The position numbers and the translations under genes are program-made. DNA of 64,000 bases. Origin: Cycas panzhihuaensis (Eukaryota; Cycadophyta). This document shows, piece after piece, positions 25,179 through 33,525 of the stretch. Below the pieces are notes generated by a model. The model was not told the DNA's origin. It was given only the letters and a program-made list of their open reading frames with translations, and made no database searches. Each line of letters begins with the position of its first letter. Position 1 is the first letter of the stretch. The stretch lies in NCBI GenBank assembly GCA_023213395.1, contig CM041465.1:131819741-131883740 (forward strand), read 5' to 3'.

Positions 25179-25530
25179 GATTAGAATATAATATTTAATG
25201 TTGTGTGAGTCTTAGGGTCAATAGTCTCAAGTATTAGAGGGTAAGAGTCATTTATCATTATAACGTTATTGGTGAAATTAGTAGTGTAATGTCATTAGTT
25301 AGAGTAAAGATAACAGTCCCACATGCATTAGATCTATAGTGTGATCTCCCACCCACTTGGTATATAAAAGTGGTTGTGGTGGTATATGAAACACAAGTGA
25401 TCATGGAGACTCATATAGAGTCCATGGTATGGTTGATGTTCTGATATAATTTGTTAATATAGAGTTGTGATTCTTGTCCATTGATATTGTTTGGTGTTAT
25501 TTGATGAATGCTTTCCATGTTATTTTAACA
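25179..25530 (+). repeat. 5' LTR of the gene-carrying element
   Basis: 352 bp starting GATTAGAATATAATA (the 3' copy starts TGTTAGAATATAATA, so the terminal TG has mutated) and ending TTATTTTAACA. It contains a TATATAAAAG motif at about 25361 that could be its TATA box. It has a 5-bp stretch (TAGTG, about 25287) missing from the 3' LTR. Confidence 0.9.
25359..25370 (+). promoter_or_regulatory. Candidate TATA box in the 5' LTR
   Basis: The sequence GGTATATAAAAGTGG is a strong plant TATA match. It is identical at about 30357-30369 in the 3' LTR. It would drive the element's sense transcript. The captured gene pieces would be antisense to that transcript. Confidence 0.5.
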
Positions 25531-25541
25531 TGGTATCAGAA
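25531..25541 (+). other. Primer binding site (initiator Met tRNA)
   Basis: TGGTATCAGAA follows the 5' LTR directly and matches the 3' end complement of plant initiator Met tRNA (TGGTATCAGAGC) for its first ten bases. This is the usual copia primer. Confidence 0.8.
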
Positions 25542-26109
25542 AAGGCTTCCATATCTCTGTGAGAGTGGGCTAAGAGAGTTGTGTTGCAAGGTCACAAGGA
25601 AAAAGGTTGCGGATTGCTTATGAAGCCCATTGTTGTGTAGATTCACCAGTCTATTAATGCATATGGAGGAGGCTCTGTAGAATCTATTGATAGTGTGTGA
25701 TTTTGTTTGAAGAGGATGAGAGACCTAAAGTGCTAAAGTATTGATGCATGATAAAATTTTCCAGGTAACATTGTTCCCTTGCTTTGTAATGGAAATTTTG
25801 TGTCATGAACTTGTGACTAGTGTGAACTTGTGAAGCAAAAATTAGTGATATACGAAATTGTTGATTATATGATTAGACGGTGATAGCAAAAGGCTTATAC
25901 TTATGGTTGTGTTGAAATCTGTTATGAAAATAGTTAAGAAAAATTTGATGGTAGAATCTAAGCATATCCTAGCTATGATGACTATGATTGATGTTTGTCA
26001 AATATCAATTCTAGGATAAGATCTACATGCAAAAATTACTTACAACCTCACCATAATAAAGAAAATATTTAAAGAGAAAATAAAAATTGACAAAGGATTG
26101 ATCATCATT

Positions 26110-26962
26110 CCCTCAGAATGTTATCTTCAAAGTTTGTTGCACACCAAAAGCTAGGATCTTATTTTTCTCTTGGGTAACTTCACATTCCTGGACATTCAAT
26201 TTCTCATCATGGTTCAAAGTGGCAGAAGAGTTACATGACATGCTACTGGCAGTGGCCTCAATAATTTCAGTTGATCCAATCCTTGGTTCAGTCTCTATTG
26301 TTTCGCCTCCCTAGCTTAGGAGATCCTGTAGATACAGAATTTCTTACTCTCACCTTTGAAGCTCTTACAGAAGTTGAAATAGAGGAGGCAATAGAACAAG
26401 CATCTTCCTCATCATGATTTAACTCCTCCTATTGAAAAGGCTTCAACTCCTCTATGCTAGCTTCAGTTCACTATGATTTTCTAGTATCTTTTCTCTGAGC
26501 TTGTTTTGTGGTATTATCGTTGAATATGTTTAAAGTCTAAGCAATGATGATTGTTCTCTGTTCTTCTATATGAAAGGCTTTTGTAGTTCCTATTGTCAGC
26601 CAGGAAAGACAGAAACTATATATCAGAAGGTCTTGAATTGATTGGTTAAAGGACACGCAACTACCTGTTGGCATCTTCAAAACTGCTCTGTTTGCATTTT
26701 TAAAATAGGAGTCTAGTGGTAGGGAATAGTGACCATACTCTCTATTGAGATGGAGAAGCTACAGAAGAAATATTGACAACATGACTGATGATGTACTTCT
26801 ACCTATTGCAATAAAAGAATCACCGCTCAACACACTCATCCAGATGTTGGATTTGAAACCTAGGACATCTTGATTCATTACACCACCCAGCATATCATGG
26901 TCAACATTCTTATGTGAAGGGTAGGGCACAGTTTCCAAGATAGAATTAGATGAAGACATCAT
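26110..26962 (-). pseudogene. Captured host-gene fragment, probable TPX2/WVD2-like (WDL) protein
   Basis: On the minus strand an open stretch begins with Met at 26962 (SSSNSILETVPYPSHKNVD...), preceded by a pyrimidine-rich leader up to about 27227, and continues with a few stops to about 26110. Around 26410-26300 it reads DEEDACSIASSISTSVRASK, and then TGSPKLGRR (26304-26327). Both resemble motifs on either side of the KLEEKH/TPX2 core of plant WVD2-like microtubule-binding proteins, but the core itself is missing, as if deleted. A frame change follows and another open stretch (about 26290-26130) is acidic and Ser-rich. The WDL assignment is tentative. That this is host-derived coding sequence rather than retroelement sequence is likelier. 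Confidence 0.4.
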
Positions 26963-27227
26963 TTATGTTGAAGCCAATCAATGAACATTGAGATGCTTTC
27001 ACAGTGAAGAATGACATGGATAGACATGTAATAAGGAAACACAGACACCCACCCAAAGCCACAGTCAAATACCAAATTGTCAAACAAATATCACTGAGAA
27101 TCGTGTAGTTTAAATGTTAGTCATGGGAGACAAAGAAGAGATGTGATAAAGGAACACAGCCACAAATCAAATCATCCAAGGGAAGAGGAAAATGACAAAG
27201 CCAGCCATCCATAGATAAAATCGATGG

Positions 27228-27473
27228 CTATTTAGATGAAATTGAAGACTGCAATACGTTAAGGTCTCCTATTACTGCTGGTTGTATGTGGCAAGGAATA
27301 ATCCTAGTCTTCTTGTTGTCTTGGACTGCAAAATATTCTAAACTGAAAGCCAGGCAGATGGGAACACTGGCTCTAACTTGTTCAGCATACTTGTTGGCCT
27401 TCCTAAAACGAATAATCTGGCCAATGGGGAATTGCAGACCCACCTCACTGCTACGTGATGTGGCCTTCTTAGA
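27228..27473 (-). pseudogene. Captured histone H2A fragment (retro-gene piece)
   Basis: In minus sense the frame reads [17 protein letters not shown], then IIRF, then KYAEQV, then LEYFAVQ, then [13 protein letters not shown], then AV. This is the histone H2A fold from the N-terminal tail junction (SRSxKAGLQFPVGRI) through the DNKKxRIxPRHIQLAV segment. The stretch between LEY and DNKK that normally holds the ALEVLELAGNAAR helix is missing, an internal deletion of about 16 residues. Arg-to-Cys and Arg-to-Gln changes are present. No intron interrupts it. The N-terminal tail and the C-terminal part beyond the docking start are absent. It cannot make a nucleosomal H2A. Confidence 0.85.
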
Positions 27474-27544
27474 GTTGTTTAGGGAGAATCATCACTGGTT
27501 TAGTTTATTCTGAGTATGTGCTTGCAAGTTGTGTGATTCTAGAC

Positions 27545-28112
27545 CATATATGAGGACCTGTTACTGTGGACTGAGACATTGCCCTGTTGGACTTTCCCAC
27601 TATAACACATGGCTAAAATTTTAAAGTCCTCTCTATTGTAGATCTCTGCCAAAGCTCGCACTTGTTCATTCTCATCACTAAATCTCACAAATCCATAACC
27701 ATTGGAACGACCTATGCTTCTATCTGTCATAACCTTTGCTCCTTTGACAGATAGAAACTAACTCTAGAATATCTCTTGTAGCATATAGTTCACCACATCA
27801 GATGCCAGATCTCTCACAAATATAGGATAATCTAATCTTGCCCCTGGACTTTTTTTTTTTCTAATGCTAAATGATGTTCATTTTAGCCTGAAAGGTTGAT
27901 CAATGTTAGGCATCTGTTACTTCGCCGGTATGGGTAGAACAACTCGGGGTTCTTGTGTGACGGTAAAGCCTTTAGTTCTAATCTCAACATTGGGACTGTG
28001 CTGTTGATACTATTGCACCATAACTTGAGGTTGTGACTGGGGTTGCGACAGCTTCTTGTGGTTGTAGCTACATCATCATCCACTATTGTTGTTGGGGATC
28101 AACGACGGGCAT
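27545..28112 (-). pseudogene. Captured RBP45/47-like RNA-binding protein fragment
   Basis: The minus strand starts with Met-Pro-Val-Val-Asp-Pro-Gln-Gln-Gln at 28112, then a Trp-Met-Met-Met stretch like the Gln-rich start of plant RBP45/47. A VEIRT segment follows, matching the residues just before RRM1. RRM1 is then largely lost; its end reappears as MPNIDQPFRLK and SFS (about 27880). RRM2 follows with RNP2-like IFVRDL (27806-27823), MLQEIF, SVKGAKV and RNP1 GYGFVRF (27680-27700), then DENEQVRALAEI. It breaks off after RRM2 starts its last strand. Several TAG codons interrupt it. Contiguity across these parts without introns suggests a spliced-RNA source. RBP45/47 proteins bind U-rich nuclear RNA. 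This copy is non-functional. Confidence 0.85.
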
Positions 28113-28702
28113 GGCAATCGGTGGAGGAAAAGGAACGACACTGAGCTACATCTTGAAAGGCTAGGGCCAACTGATTCTTAGCCCCAGAAAGCATCAACTC
28201 AACTGCTATTACTATTGTTAACATCTCAGTACAACAGCCTGCACCCTGTTCCAGTGAAATATGAGTCTATAAAAGTATATGGGAGGTATTCCAGAATTCT
28301 GGATTGAAGGCAGGCTTATCTGAGTGCTATTTGAAGACTGGTGTCTGAAGAGTGTTATTTGCTTATTTATTGTGAGTACTGATATTTTCTTGTTCACTGT
28401 CAGTTGAGCACAGTATCACTGAGTCCACAAATGGAAAGTGGTGACACCAAGGATAACCTTTGTTTCTGATGATCAACTCCTTTCTATGGGTTTGCTGAAA
28501 GTAAGGATCATATTCTAACTGATATGTCTGTTTTTATTCTGTGCATAGGAATTGTGAAAAAATAGTGCTGGGGTAAAATAGTATGGATTGCTCTTATGTA
28601 TCTATTTTTAAAATAGTTAGCAGCATTAGGATCACATAGTATTTATTGTTGATCTACTTCTGGTCTGGGCAAAGTAGTTACACTTAAGTCAGTCTTTTCC
28701 TC

Positions 28703-29050
28703 ATGGAGCTAAGTGACTTTATCACTTTTGTGCCTGAAAGAAATGAATATTGGCTATCAGATCTCCCCTTTCCTTTGCCAAAATATGTTGGAACTAATTT
28801 TTATTCTTGGAAAATTAAGATGGAGAGCCTATTTATATTGAAGAAACTTTGGAAAATAGTCATGGGTATTGAAATGGCTCACGAAGAAGGGGAGGATATT
28901 TTCAAAAGAAAAAATAAAATTGTTATTGATGTAATACTTGTAGCCCTTAATAAGGATAACCTTCCTTCTTCTTATTACTTCATTATCCAGGTTGCAAAAT
29001 ACCAACTCAATTGAGGACGCCTGGAAACTACTGACAGAAGTGCATGAAAA
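28703..29050 (+). pseudogene. Copia-type gag remnant (UBN2-like)
   Basis: The plus-strand frame has LPKYVGTNFYSWKIKMES, then LWKIVMG, the standard opening of the plant copia Gag domain (F-x-G-x-N-x-x-x-W-K-x-x-M). After a frame shift near 29000 comes SIEDAWKLLTEVHEKG, like the family's A-x-E-A-W-x-x-L-x-x-x-Y/H end. It is the only retroelement protein recognised in this element. It is in the same sense as the LTRs, unlike the captured host fragments. Confidence 0.7.
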
Positions 29051-29105
29051 AGGACCTAAAGAAGTGTAGCAAAGTATCAAAAGGGAAAAGAATCAAAGGA
29101 AGAAA

Positions 29106-29813
29106 TTGAAAAGGAAAGGTAAAAGACAAACTGATTTTGGTAAGGCTAATCCACTTGAAGATTTAACAAATGAAAATTTGAAATCTAATGAAGACAATGA
29201 AGATGTGAATTTATCAAATAACATGAGCTTCACCAAGATTGTAAGAAAGCCCACATCTAAGAATGATAGTAGAATGGAACTTGAAGAACTTGAGCCTCAA
29301 TTTCTGTAGGTAATACCTAATGAAGGCACAGGTCACTTAACGAAAAGCATGGGTAATATCATCTTGGTTTGTACTGACAGATATGTAGCCAGGATTCAAA
29401 TGATGACAGGATACATATTAATGTGCACTTATTGGAGACTATGTATTATTGTACTCAATTCAACCACATCTTATGTGTTTATCTTTGAGAGAGTTCAAAT
29501 TAAGGCAACATACCCTACAAGGACATTAGAAAGAAGGAACATGAGAAGAATATCTTATAATCAAAATCTTGTGCATCAAGATTGCTACATGTTTTGGGTA
29601 GGATACTTGGTCTTGAAGCTCAACCATATTAAGGTAATATTTCACATTTGTGTAGCAGTAATAGGGAAATATGTGCATATGACCATAATAAAGACTCTCA
29701 TCACTTTTAGCACTACAAATTTCCTAAATAACATGAAAGGAATAAAGTATCATGTTCAAGGAAATTTTGGAAATGAATCATTATTGCTTGTTTCATTTCA
29801 AGGAGGTGACTAA
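29106..29813 (+). other. Unassigned open stretches after gag
   Basis: Two open frames (29106-29309, rich in Lys, Asn and Glu; 29349-29813, 154 codons, Ile/Thr/Tyr-rich) follow the gag remnant. I recognise no protease, zinc knuckle or integrase motif in them. They may be a decayed gag tail or further captured sequence. Confidence 0.35.
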
Positions 29814-30170
29814 TGGATTGAGAAATCAATCAGCTCAGTAGGCTTAGAAATAGATAAAAAGAAGTCAATCTATTTCATACTTATTCCAAGATGACCACAC
29901 CTTCACCAAGAGTACACAGGAAAATCCATCAAAGAGGAATCAGGAGGCAATATAGCAAACAAAGCATACATGTTTTGTAGTATATTGGATGATGATGAAG
30001 GTCAAGACATCATCTTCGGGAAAATTCTAAAGCTCAGGAGATGGAAGTTTAAATAACTTTTTAGAGTCAAGTTCTATGTTAGTTTTGTCATGTTGTCTTT
30101 AGTTTCATGATAAGTCCTATGTTAATATGTGTCAGTCATGTCAAATTATCCTTAGTTCAAATATTAAACA

Positions 30171-30181
30171 TTAAGGGGAGG
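30171..30181 (+). other. Polypurine tract
   Basis: TTAAGGGGAGG lies immediately before the 3' LTR (TGTTAGAAT at 30182). It has the position and composition of the plus-strand DNA primer of LTR retrotransposons and fixes the element's orientation as plus. Confidence 0.8.
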
Positions 30182-30527
30182 TGTTAGAATATAATATTTA
30201 ATGTTGTGTGAATCTTAGGGTCAATAGTCTCAAGTATTAGAGGGTAAGAGTCATTTGTCATTATAACATTATTGGTGAAATTAGTAATGTCATTAGTTAG
30301 AATAAAGATAATAGCACACATGCATTAGATCTATAGTATGATCTCCTACCCACTTGGTATATAAAAGTGGTTGTGGTGGTATATGAAACATAAGTGATCA
30401 TGGAGACTCATATAGAGTCCATGGTATGGTTGATGTTCTGATATAATTTGTTAATGTAGAGCTGTAATTCTTATCCATCGATATTGTTTAGTGTTAGTTG
30501 ATGAATGCTTTCCATGTTATTTTAACA
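30182..30527 (+). repeat. 3' LTR of the gene-carrying element
   Basis: 346 bp, TGTTAGAATATAATA...TTATTTTAACA, aligned end to end with 25179-25530. It is followed by the target duplication AGTAC (30528-30532) and then by the second piece of the family A LTR. Confidence 0.9.
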
Positions 30528-30845
30528 AGTACATATACTTCTTCTTCGTGTAAGAGGTTATTAGTTGACCAAGTGGCTCTTGGATTGTGATTAGATAGTT
30601 GGGTGGTGATATATACTAAAAATATATATATATATATATATATATATGTTAGTTTAATATAATATAATTAGAAGTGGTTATTTCTCACAAGTAGCTTATA
30701 TTATGTGTTTATACATATTATTTTTTTATTTATTTACCTATATATCTTATATTTCATAGTCTTGTATGATACTAGACTTGTTATTGGGTATTTATTTCTA
30801 GTAAGTGGTATCACAATTATCTTTGTTTGTACCTTATTTTCTATA

Positions 30846-31504
30846 CCATAATGACATTCATGGTAGCCACTTTGGTGGATGATCCACTACTTAATGCATC
30901 CTCTACACAGGCTATTATTGACCCACTCTATTCAAAGATGCATACACTTATGTCCAAAAGTGTGAGAAGTGCCAAATGCACTCCTCACTTATTCACCAAT
31001 CAACCACTCCTTTAAGAGTTGTCCTTTCACCATTGTCATTCTCCTAGTAAGGCCTTAACCTCATTAGGAAAATACACCCTCCTTCATTTAGTGATCGTAA
31101 ATTCATTTTAATTACCATGAAATATTTTACTAGGTGGAATAAAGGTATCCCATTAAGTAAAACAACCAAGAAGGTGATCACCATATTCATCTTCTAGTAT
31201 ATTATTTGTAGATTTAGTGTCCCTAATATCATCATTACTAATAATGGGACTTTATTATGCAACACCTATGTTGATGAGCTATGCAACTAGTTTTACATAA
31301 TGCATAAGATGTCATCCCTCTATGACCCATAAACTAATGGTCAAATTGAAGTATTTAATAAAACTTTGGCCATGATCTTGGCTAAAGTAGTGGCTTCCTC
31401 TCATTGTGATTAACACACCTAACTCTTTCCAACTTTGTAGGCATATTACACCTCGATAAGGAATGCTACAAGAATGATACCTTTATCCTTAGTCCATGGC
31501 ATAA
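30846..31504 (+). pseudogene. Gypsy integrase, copy 1 (zinc finger and core)
   Basis: From 30846 the frame gives His-Asn-Asp-Ile-His-Gly-Ser-His, then an FKDAYTYVQKCEKCQMHSS segment: the HHCC zinc-binding domain that starts the gypsy integrase. The core follows with LNLI where the first catalytic Asp is expected (now Asn), IIITNNGT where T-D-N-G is expected (second Asp also Asn), and NGQIEVFNKTL with the third Glu kept. Both Asp losses are G-to-A changes. The region is cut at 31504 by a copia fragment, whereas copy 2 runs on through the TxxxSLVYG segment. Confidence 0.8.
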
Positions 31505-33525
31505 AAGAATGTCATAGTAAAATAAATGAATTAAACATTGATTGAGAAGACAAAATCAATGATGAAGGGACACAATATTATAGATAACATATATACAGAA
31601 GTAGTCAATACCACTTTGTATTTGACTAATAAGAGCTCTACAAATGCAATGAAAAATGTGACACTTAAAGAAGCTTGTTTAGATAGGAAAACAATTTATA
31701 TCATCTTTATAATTTTAGATGTACTACATATACACATACCTAAATGAGGCAAAAGTTTAGTAAAAAAAGTTCCAAGTGTATCCAAATTGAACATTCAAAA
31801 CAAAGTAAGCCTTATTATATGTATGAGTTAAAAAGATAAAAAGTACACACAACTCATGATGTCACCTTTGATGAAGATGATACAACTACTTTAGATTCTA
31901 TAAATGTTAACTATGTTGAGGAACTTCCTATATTCATATAAATAATAAAAGTGGAATGTTACTACACATGTCAAAATCTACATAGTGATGAAAAATCAAA
32001 CTTGGGACTTGGTGGAATTATCAATAGGAAAGTAGATAATTAGATGCAAATGGGTCTATAAGGCTAATTATAAGTCTTACAGCATGATTAAAAAGCACAA
32101 AGCTCAACTTATAGCTAAAGGCTTCACTCAAAAGGAAGTAATCAACTATCAAGAGACATTTGCTCTTATATTGAACATGAACACCATTATGATCATTTGG
32201 GCCTTGGCTACTTAGTTCAAATAGTAATTGTACTAAATGGGCATGAAAAATGTACTTCTAAATGGAGACTTGACTAAAGAAATCTATATGGAACAATCAC
32301 TTGGTTATGTGAAGAAAAGTAAGGAACACTTGGTTTATTAGGTGATAAAGGCTTTATATGGTCTAAAACAATCTCCTAGAGCATGGTATAAGAAAATTAA
32401 TTGGTATTTCTAAAAGACAAGATTTTAGACATCCTAAGTAAACTTAGACTTATATATAAAGATTTGGGACAATATTATATCCTTTACAATTTTGTGTATT
32501 AATAACTTATTAATCATAGGTAATAATATCACAATGATATTTAACCTAAAGGTACGTCTAAGTCATGCTTTTAAAAAAGTGAAATATACTTAGAAGCTTC
32601 TAAAAAAGTTCAAAATGGAGTAGTGTAAATCTATTTTAATTGAGCTTTAGCAAATGGAACTTTATGTAGGCAATTGGTTGGTATTCTAATATATCTAACT
32701 AAAACTAGGCCTAACATCTCTTTCTTAATTAGGATGATTTCAAGATTTATGGTAGGTTAAGCCATTGGGCAACTATAAAGCAAATCTTAAGATACTTATA
32801 GGGAATAGTGCAATATGGACTTGCATTTATACATTGTAATAAGTTCAAGCTAGAGGGATATATTTATTTGGATTAAGTTGGTTGTGCTAACAATAAGTAG
32901 TCCACATTTGGTTATTATTTTAGTTTAGGGTTTGTTCTAATGACGTGGAGTAATTAAAAGCTATAAAATATTACTCTCTCCTCTATTAAATTTGAATATA
33001 AAGCTTAAATTACAATAATTATAGAAGTTGTTTAGCTAAGATAGAATCCTACAGACATGGATCTTGATCAAAAGAATACCACAAAGTTGTACTATAGTAA
33101 TTAAAGCATGATAAAGATTATGAAGAATCCATTATTTTATATTTATGATAAACATATTAAGTGTAACATTACTTTATTAGAATGTTAATCTAAAATGAAA
33201 AGATCAAGCTAGTAGACAAGCTTATTGATGAATAATTTGTAAGCATCTTCACCAAATCTTTGGCATAAGATAAATTCCAAAACTTTAAGGATAGGATAGA
33301 TGTTGAAATCAATGATATAAATATTAAGGATGAGTGTTAGAATATCAGAATATTAATAATATTTATAAAACGCATGTCCAGTGAGTTAGTTATACTGTTA
33401 TTTATCATTTTATATTAAGACATATACATAGCATGAAGAGTTGAATGCAAGATTCGATTTTTATTAAAGGTGGCCTAATTCTACTTGATAATTATTATGT
33501 TCTTCTTATGCATATGATTCCAACA
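31505..33525 (+). mobile_element. Ty1/copia element, 3' half (end of integrase, RT, RNase H, LTR)
   Basis: This is the same family as 12340-14393; the first 0.9 kb overlaps it in content (31505-32400 against about 13450-14393). Readable parts, with stops, are an integrase tail (IEKTKSMMKGHNIID...), RT segments KGFTQKEVINYQETFA, VYKANYKSYSMIKK and YGLKQSPRAWYKKIN, and an RNase H region ending in a FTKSLA motif near 33250. A degenerate purine tract (ATTAAGGATGAG, 33323-33334) precedes a short LTR. The 5' border abuts gypsy integrase with no LTR, so the 5' half is missing here. Confidence 0.75.
33335..33525 (+). repeat. Probable 3' LTR of the copia element
   Basis: It begins TGTTAGAAT directly after the purine tract and the first matching inverted end, ATTCCAACA, closes at 33525, giving 191 bp. 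This is short for a copia LTR, and the matching 5' LTR is absent from the window, so the right edge is a best guess. Confidence 0.5.

Larger units (their letters stand above)
25179..30527 (+). mobile_element. Copia-like non-autonomous LTR retrotransposon carrying host-gene fragments
   Basis: A complete element of 5349 bp: 5' LTR 25179-25530, primer site from 25531, polypurine tract 30171-30181, 3' LTR 30182-30527, flanked by an exact 5-bp target duplication AGTAC (25174-25178 and 30528-30532). Element sense is plus. Inside, on the plus strand near the 3' end, is a copia-type gag remnant (28703-29050); no protease, integrase or RT is recognisable. Between about 26100 and 28112, on the minus strand, are fragments of an RBP45/47-type RNA-binding protein, histone H2A and a probable TPX2/WVD2-like protein. 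The LTRs differ by roughly 5 percent by eye, mostly transitions, so it is younger than its host element. Confidence 0.85.
22676..30840 (+). mobile_element. Non-autonomous LTR element, family A, copy 1 (contains a nested element)
   Basis: The 5' LTR is 22676-23040, the internal region 23041-25101, and the 3' LTR 25102-25178 plus 30533-30840, split by another element. The target-site duplication is CTACA (22671-22675) against CTATA (30841-30845), and removing the element restores the gypsy integrase frame. A degraded initiator-Met primer site follows the 5' LTR (about 23043-23055) and a polypurine tract TAAAAGGGAAA precedes the 3' LTR (25091-25101). The 2.06 kb internal part has no recognisable gag or pol, so it would depend on another element's enzymes. 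The A element in copy 2 (48837-58084) sits at the same gypsy position. Confidence 0.75.
25102..30840 (+). repeat. Family A 3' LTR, copy 1, split by a 5.35 kb insertion
   Basis: The left piece 25102-25178 begins TGTTAAGTAATGTTAACCC. The right piece 30533-30840 continues exactly where the other family A LTRs continue (ATATACTTCTTC against ACACACTTCTTC). The junction bases AGTAC are duplicated by the nested element. The LTR carries a (TA)n stretch around 30630-30650 and the internal primer-site-like sequence at 30806-30814. Confidence 0.8.
17100..31504 (+). mobile_element. Ty3/gypsy element, copy 1 (pol split by a nested LTR element)
   Basis: The order on the plus strand is N-terminal gag (17300-18450), gag core (18450-19000), Cys/His-like tail (19180-19520), protease (19900-20260), linker (20280-20990), RT (21000-21760), RNase H (21900-22320) and a spacer (22400-22675). 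Then comes an insertion of the family A element (22676-30840), and integrase resumes (30846-31504). The frame closes precisely across the insertion: a Lys-Cys-Tyr codon run ends at 22675 and the integrase zinc-binding histidines follow from 30846. At 31504 the integrase is cut by a copia fragment. Copy 2 (43100-59120) has the same structure. Numerous TAA/TAG codons fall at Gln, Trp and Arg positions, so the element is dead. Confidence 0.75.

Noticed and set aside
28501-28548. GTAAGG...TGCATAG, an intron-like 48-bp stretch
   Set aside because: Shorter than normal plant introns, no exons recognised on either side, and no other support.
29349-29813. 154-codon frame considered as a further captured gene or transmembrane protein
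   Set aside because: No motif recognised and composition like random AT-rich sequence. Listed only as unassigned.
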